Origin: Bacteroidota bacterium | GTDB taxonomy: Bacteria; Bacteroidota; Bacteroidia; 2-12-FULL-35-15 | Length of the DNA: 64,000 nucleotides | Assembly (NCBI GenBank): GCA_021323165.1 | Contig: JAJTCJ010000017.1 | Coordinates: 1-64,000, forward strand | Reading direction: 5' to 3' | In this document: positions 58,777 through 64,000 of the stretch, in pieces | Numbering within the stretch: the stretch's first letter is position 1 | Layout of the letters: each line of letters begins with the position of its first letter | Translations under genes and position numbers: made by a program | The notes under the pieces: model-generated | What the model saw: the letters and a program-made list of their open reading frames with translations, nothing else | What the model was told of the DNA's origin: nothing | Databases searched by the model: none

Positions 58777-59964
58777 TTAATTTATCTCGGAAAGGCTGGA
58801 TAGAATTATGTCGCAGGAAGTTCTTATTTCTTCATGTGAAATTGTTAATGGTGGAGCTATTCTCATTGAATGAGAATTAAAAAGGAACCAGTCTGTTAAA
58901 CAACCATTCTTTATACACTTATCAATGATCATTTTATTTTGTTCATAATTCTCAAATTCAACCGCTAGCAAAAGTCCTTTCCCATTTATTGATCTGATCA
59001 AAGGATGAATTAAAAGTGATCTGAATAACAATTCCTTTTCATGAACAGAATCAACAAGCTTTTCATCCAGCAAAACATTCAATGTTGCAAGGCTAGCTGC
59101 ACAGCTTACTGGATGACCTCCAAAAGTTGTAATGTGACCTAACACCGGATTATTGGTAAGTACATTCATTATTTTTTGTGAAGAAATAAATACCCCAATA
59201 GGCATACCTCCGCCAAGTCCTTTAGCAAGACATAAAATATCCGGAGTGAAATCATATTGCTCAAACGCAAACATTGACCCTGTACGTCCAAATCCGCACT
59301 GGATCTCATCAGCAACCAACAGGGCTCCTACCCGATCACATTGTTCACGCAATTTTTTAAGAAAATTATTTTGCGGGATAACAGCGCCTGCTTCTCCCTG
59401 AATAGGTTCAACAATTACACAGGCTGTTTTTTCAGTGATGTATTTCAGATCTTCTTCCGAATTAAATCTGATTGATCTTGTATCCGGTAAAAGCGGGCGG
59501 AATGCATTTTTAAATTCCTCGCTTCCCATAATACTCAGGCTTCCCTGGGAACTTCCGTGATATGCATGTTTAAAGGAAATAATCTCCGTTCTTCCTGTGG
59601 CTCGTTTGGCAAGTTTCATAGCCCCTTCAATTGCTTCAGTTCCTGAATTAACGAAATAAACAGAAGTTAAATTATCAGGAAGTATCGCAGCTAATGCTTT
59701 GGCTAATCGGGTTTGCGAAGTTTGTATAAACTCACCATAAACCATCAGGTGCATATATTTATCAAGTTGATCCTTAATTGCAGTCACAACCTTAGGATGT
59801 CGATGCCCCACATTGCTCACAGAAATTCCTGATATAAGATCAATGTATTTTTTACCGTCAGCATCAAACAGATGAACTCCTTCCGCTTTTACAATTTCAA
59901 GTGCAAGAGGAGAATCACTTGTTTGTGCAACGTGATTAAAAAAGATCTGACGATTGGTAAGCAT
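58777..59964 (-). CDS. Class III PLP aminotransferase (acetylornithine aminotransferase-like)
   Basis: YFVNSGTEAIEGAMKLAKRATGRTEIISFKHAYHGSSQGSLS; VADEIQCGFGRTGSMFAFE; LAKGLGGGMPIG. Confidence 0.92.
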   Translation of the reverse strand: MLTNRQIFFNHVAQTSDSPLALEIVKAEGVHLFDADGKKYIDLISGISVSNVGHRHPKVVTAIKDQLDKYMHLMVYGEFIQTSQTRLAKALAAILPDNLTSVYFVNSGTEAIEGAMKLAKRATGRTEIISFKHAYHGSSQGSLSIMGSEEFKNAFRPLLPDTRSIRFNSEEDLKYITEKTACVIVEPIQGEAGAVIPQNNFLKKLREQCDRVGALLVADEIQCGFGRTGSMFAFEQYDFTPDILCLAKGLGGGMPIGVFISSQKIMNVLTNNPVLGHITTFGGHPVSCAASLATLNVLLDEKLVDSVHEKELLFRSLLIHPLIRSINGKGLLLAVEFENYEQNKMIIDKCIKNGCLTDWFLFNSHSMRIAPPLTISHEEIRTSCDIILSSLSEIN

Positions 59965-59975
59965 TGCGCAAAGTT

Positions 59976-61382
59976 ATGTTTTTTAGGTATCAAAAAAAAT
60001 TCGTTAATTGCAGTATGCTTTATGGAATATTGAAACTATTAATGAAAGGAACTACACAGGTTTTCTTTCGAAGCATTACCATAAAAAATAAAGATACTGT
60101 TCCTGCAGAAGGTCCGGTAATTTTTCTTGCAAATCACCCCAGCACCTTTATGGATCCTATTGTGATCGCAAGCGTCCTGAACCGGGAAGTATTTTTTCTT
60201 GGCAAAGGAGAACTCTTTAAAAACGGTTTGGCAAAATGGCTTCTTCCAAAACTCAATATGATCCCGGTTTACAGAAAACAGGATGATCCAACCCAGATGA
60301 ACAAGAATGCAGAAACTTTCAATAAATGCTTTGAACATCTCGAAAATGGAGGTGCAATCCTTATTTTTCCAGAAGGCATAAGCATTACCGAACGAAAGCT
60401 TAAGCCAATAAAGACAGGTGCTGCGCGAATTGCACTTGGGGCTGAATCAAGAAATAATTTTTCTCTCGGAGTTAAGATCGTCAATATCGGTTTGAATTAT
60501 GCTGATCCGCATAAGTTCAGTCGTGACCTTTTCATTAATATACAAGATCCTTTCAGAGTAGCGGATTATAAAGAACAATTTGTGCAGGACGAGTTTGCTG
60601 CTGCCGAAAAACTAACGGAAGAGATTCGCATGCAATTGGAAGGCGTTGTCATTTCCATTCAGGATTCAAAAACAGAAGAGCTTGTTAAAGATATTGAGAC
60701 ACTTTATAAATATGACCTGAAAAAAGCCAGAGGAGTATCTGGCAAAGATAGCGAAACGGAATTTTCGATAACTCAGAATATAATAAAAGCTGTTGATTAT
60801 TTTTCTGAATCGGATCCGGAGTTCGTAAAAAACATGAGAACAAGGATCAGAAATTACATTGAGAGTCTCAAAGAATTAAATATTCATGATGAGGATATCA
60901 GCCGTAACAGATCAAACCCAAGTTTTATAGGAACCAATATCCGCTCACTGTTATTTCTGATCCTTGGCCTGCCTGTTTATCTTTATGGACTCATTAACAA
61001 CTTTCTACCATTCGAAATTCCGGGATTGTTAGCTGGAAGAATAGCACAGAAAGATTTTCGCGGGGCAATCGGAATGGTACTTGGAATGTTTACCTTCATT
61101 ATCTTTTATAGTGTTCAGATAGCGCTTGTACATCATTACTTTAACCAAACTATAATAACCATTTCATATGCTTTAAGTCTTCCCTTAAGCGGGTTCTTTA
61201 CTTACTATTATTGGCACACGTTTGATAAAATAAAAGCAAAATGGCTTCTTATTTCTTTGTTCTTCACGCGCAGCACCGCAATCGCGACAAGGATCGCAGA
61301 AAGAGAAAGTATTATAGCAGAATTCAATAAAAGAAGAGAGGAATTTTTAAAGAAATTTCCAGACGCAATTGCAACGAATTGA
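59976..61382 (+). CDS. PlsC-like 1-acylglycerol-3-phosphate acyltransferase with C-terminal TM region
   Basis: FLANHPSTFMDPI (NHxxxxD); LIFPEGIS; start uncertain (ORF track 59964). Confidence 0.88.
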   Translation: MFFRYQKKFVNCSMLYGILKLLMKGTTQVFFRSITIKNKDTVPAEGPVIFLANHPSTFMDPIVIASVLNREVFFLGKGELFKNGLAKWLLPKLNMIPVYRKQDDPTQMNKNAETFNKCFEHLENGGAILIFPEGISITERKLKPIKTGAARIALGAESRNNFSLGVKIVNIGLNYADPHKFSRDLFINIQDPFRVADYKEQFVQDEFAAAEKLTEEIRMQLEGVVISIQDSKTEELVKDIETLYKYDLKKARGVSGKDSETEFSITQNIIKAVDYFSESDPEFVKNMRTRIRNYIESLKELNIHDEDISRNRSNPSFIGTNIRSLLFLILGLPVYLYGLINNFLPFEIPGLLAGRIAQKDFRGAIGMVLGMFTFIIFYSVQIALVHHYFNQTIITISYALSLPLSGFFTYYYWHTFDKIKAKWLLISLFFTRSTAIATRIAERESIIAEFNKRREEFLKKFPDAIATN

Positions 61383-61671
61383 ATACAATAATGATTAGAA
61401 AATAAAATACTTATTTAAACTTTTTGAAGGCAAAAAGTTACAAAAACCTTTTCTTTTCATTAGGGGATTTCTTCTTTCGCTTTGCTACAGAAGAACCGCG
61501 GTTAAATTGATTGCAAACACATTCCGCTCCGCAATGTTTATTCTTGCTACAATCATTTCCCGCTATCCCTGAATAAAAAGAAATCTCCACCTTAAGAGTA
61601 CAAACTCCATTTTTAATAATTAAAATTATTAATGATATCAAAGGTCAAATCCGGAGCAGCGCGCGCGGCCT

Positions 61672-61794
61672 GACTGAATACGATGCCATTTAGCGGTGAA
61701 CGTGATTTTTTCAGAAAATCATAATGAGAGCTTCAGTTCTCGTAGTTTAGATTTTCGAAAAAAATCATGAGAGGCGGGAAGGAATTATTCAGTC
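61672..61794. repeat. Nested imperfect inverted-repeat element
   Basis: GACTGAATA...TATTCAGTC outer arms; TGATTTTTTCAGAAAATC / GATTTTCGAAAAAAATCA inner arms. Confidence 0.6.
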
Positions 61795-61805
61795 TTGATT
61801 TTTTG

Positions 61806-61831
61806 TTTCTTTTGTATCAAGACAAAAGAAA
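61806..61831. repeat. Palindrome TTTCTTTTGT-ATCAAG-ACAAAAGAAA
   Basis: 10-bp perfect arms. Confidence 0.7.
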
Positions 61832-61880
61832 GAAGCAAGAGAAAGAATACACCACTATACCTCTTTGCATAAAAGACAAG

Positions 61881-61912
61881 AAAAATAAAAAGCTCAGGCT
61901 TTCACCTGAGCT
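61881..61912 (-). terminator. Terminator for DUF4349-like gene
   Basis: Minus: AGCTCAGG-TGAAAG-CCTGAGCTTTTTATTTTT. Confidence 0.85.
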
Positions 61913-61917
61913 ATGAT

Positions 61918-62814
61918 TCATTTTTTCGTGTTTCTTTTGATGAACTTATAAAGAAGATATCCTCCTGCCGTAAGGATCAACCATAAAGGCCATGCATACA
62001 TCATTCCAACAAGAAACGATAAGAATCCATTCCAGCCATTACCGAAAGCATTACCCATTCTACCAAAAAATCCGGGGCGAGCTTCCGGAGTGTATTCAAA
62101 ATCCTGGTGAAAGCTAAGATTTATAGTGCTGTAGTCTACCTGATCATTCAGAAACTTTAACTGGCCTTCTTTTGCTTCTATTTCTTCACGGATAACTCTC
62201 AGCTGATCTTCTACTTCAAGAATATCACTCACTTTATTTGCTTTCTGTAGAATTTCAAGATATCGTTTCTCCACTTCTTTCTTGCTTTTTAATCTTGCTG
62301 TAATATCAACAAACTCTGCAGTCACATCTTCTGTGTAAACATTCTTAGAATTAACATTTCCTTTAATGAAGGAAATATTGCTTACCATACTATCAAAATC
62401 TTTATTCGCTACGCGAATTACCATCGAATTAGAAATGTTGTAGGTATTGTTTTGTTCGTTTTCCCCGCTAATATAGGCTCTGCCAGACTTCACTATTTTT
62501 TCAATTGAAGCTCTGGCCTGATGGTAATCGTCAACTGTAATATTAAGATCCGCAGTTTTCCGGATCTTCTCCACTATCTTTTCTTTTGGAGTTGAGCCGT
62601 TTAATTCCAATTGCTTTTTATCATTTTCACTGTTCCCTGCAAAATCAGAAGTAACAGGTGGTGTAAAACTGACCTTTTCTGACATTGGAGCAGGTTCTGT
62701 ATCCAAAGAAGAGATAGATTCTTTAGCTTCGTGACGGTAATTACCCTTGTCACATGCAACAAGGAAAACCGCTGAAAGAAGAAATAAGCGTGCAAAAAAT
62801 TTGATTGATTTCAT
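61918..62814 (-). CDS. DUF4349-like lipoprotein
   Basis: Lipobox LVAC; KTADLNITVDDYHQARASIEKIVKSGRAYISGENEQ; EVEDQLRVIREEIEAKEGQLKFLNDQVDYSTINLSF; C-term TM. Confidence 0.88.
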   Translation of the reverse strand: MKSIKFFARLFLLSAVFLVACDKGNYRHEAKESISSLDTEPAPMSEKVSFTPPVTSDFAGNSENDKKQLELNGSTPKEKIVEKIRKTADLNITVDDYHQARASIEKIVKSGRAYISGENEQNNTYNISNSMVIRVANKDFDSMVSNISFIKGNVNSKNVYTEDVTAEFVDITARLKSKKEVEKRYLEILQKANKVSDILEVEDQLRVIREEIEAKEGQLKFLNDQVDYSTINLSFHQDFEYTPEARPGFFGRMGNAFGNGWNGFLSFLVGMMYAWPLWLILTAGGYLLYKFIKRNTKK

Positions 62815-62946
62815 GGTTTGTGTTTTTGGAGGTTAGAACGACTTGTATGATTAAATATTACAAACAAAAGATGCATTGTTTAAAATATTCCATAAACATG
62901 CTTAAAGGCATATTTGCTTTTAGTAATTTTAGAAAAAATAGAGATC

Positions 62947-63381
62947 ATGAGTATTTGGTTCAGGGACTATAAAATTGAAGATCTTCAGTGGATGCTGAAA
63001 GACAATATGTGTGAAAGGATTGGTATCGAGATCACAGAGATCACCGAAAATTCACTTAAAGGAAAAATGCCTGTTGATCATCGTACAGTGCAGCCGATGA
63101 ACATTCTTCACGGAGGAGCTTCAGTCGCATTGGCCGAATCGCTTGGAAGTATTGCATCCAACCTCATAATAGACAACAGTAAATTTGCCTGCGTAGGGTT
63201 GGATATTAATGCAAACCATCTCAGGCCTGCCAGCAGCGGATATGTTTACGCTGAAGCCAAAGTGATACACATGGGAAAGAAAACCCATGTTTGGAGTATT
63301 GAGATCAAAAATGAGAAGGAACAACTTGTTTGTATCAGCAGACTAACAATGGCTGTAATTGAAGTTGTTGGAAAAGGTTAA
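62947..63381 (+). CDS. Hotdog-fold PaaI-type thioesterase
   Basis: MPVDHRTVQPMNILHGGASVALAESLGS; start chosen at MSIWF. Confidence 0.9.
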   Translation: MSIWFRDYKIEDLQWMLKDNMCERIGIEITEITENSLKGKMPVDHRTVQPMNILHGGASVALAESLGSIASNLIIDNSKFACVGLDINANHLRPASSGYVYAEAKVIHMGKKTHVWSIEIKNEKEQLVCISRLTMAVIEVVGKG

Positions 63382-63534
63382 GTTTAATAGGTTATTGGTT
63401 AATTTGGGGAATCATAATAAAAAAAAGACGGAAAGATAAACAGGAATAAGTCAAAGGATAGTACACTAAAATTTGAAATAATAGAAGTATCCTACTTCTA
63501 AAATTCAACAAATCTCTAAATCAACAATTGTATT

Positions 63535-63771
63535 ATGTGGAAAGAAGAAAACAATACATTAAACAGAAGCTTTGAATTCAGTAATTTTATTGAAGCATTT
63601 GCTTTTATGACCAAAGTGGCATTCCTGGCGGAGAAAGCTAACCATCATCCAAATTGGAGTAATGTCTATAACAAAGTAAATATTTCACTGAATACACATG
63701 ACGCAGGAAATATAGTCACTGAAAAAGACAGAAAGCTGGCAGAAGCTATTGATAAGATCTATGGGAAATAA
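63535..63771 (+). CDS. phhB: Pterin-4a-carbinolamine dehydratase
   Basis: [33 protein letters not shown] matches PCD active-site pattern. Confidence 0.92.
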   Translation: MWKEENNTLNRSFEFSNFIEAFAFMTKVAFLAEKANHHPNWSNVYNKVNISLNTHDAGNIVTEKDRKLAEAIDKIYGK

Positions 63772-64000
63772 TAAGAAATTTCAGATTTCAGATTCCAGAT
63801 TAAGTGCCTTGCTTTCAGTAGCTTTTATTTTTATAAGCCAGATCCTTTTTTCTCAGAGCTTTTTAAAATTAAAAACAGAAACAGAATTCCTAAAAAAAGA
63901 TCCGGCTCTTAAACATGCAGCCTGGAGTGTATGTGTGATGAATTCTAAAAAGGATACTGCTATCTTCGAATATAACAGTGAAGCAAGTCTTATACCCGCA
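63761..64000 (+). CDS. D-alanyl-D-alanine carboxypeptidase/PBP4-like, 5' part, runs off right edge
   Basis: Not in ORF track. Frame from ATG 63761: [80 protein letters not shown]. Confidence 0.75.
   Translation, partial: MGNNKKFQISDSRLSALLSVAFIFISQILFSQSFLKLKTETEFLKKDPALKHAAWSVCVMNSKKDTAIFEYNSEASLIPA

Noticed and set aside
61438-61641. - strand 67-aa Cys/Lys-containing ORF
   Set aside because: Lies in a repeat-rich intergenic region with no clear start context; too weak to call.

Overview
This 64 kb window is dense chromosomal DNA from a Bacteroidota-type bacterium. The supporting signs are three proteins with T9SS-style C-terminal sorting domains, several TAnnTTTG -7 promoter boxes, TonB-dependent receptors and a GWxTD protein. 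It is mostly housekeeping plus cell-envelope and signalling genes: ligD, ribBA, tamB-like, tsaD, parC/parE, ychF, a split transketolase, an ECF sigma factor, xerD, aroQ, two response regulators, two large histidine kinases, argD-like, plsC-like and phhB-like. It also carries two tRNAs (Met-CAT, Ser-TGA) and one cobalamin riboswitch. I see no prophage, CRISPR array or transposase. The main observations are: (1) a tightly packed operon of TonB receptor, orphan 5'-nucleotidase C-terminal-domain lipoprotein, YfiR and a hybrid kinase with a CHASE8-like sensor and HPt domain (46217-52023), which looks like an outer-membrane-to-phosphorelay signalling system; (2) three genes (TPR-SpoIIE, tsaD, parE) that appear broken by short internal deletions, two of them normally essential, so misassembly must be excluded; (3) a secreted vWA protein inserted between the two transketolase halves, with a 14-bp direct repeat at 20-bp period upstream of the operon; (4) a LigD / DUF763 / lysine-rich protein neighbourhood; (5) several families of dispersed palindromic intergenic repeats. 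Two genes running off the window edges (1-369 minus; 63761-64000 plus) are absent from the supplied ORF track. All family calls are from reading the translations; no database search was run.
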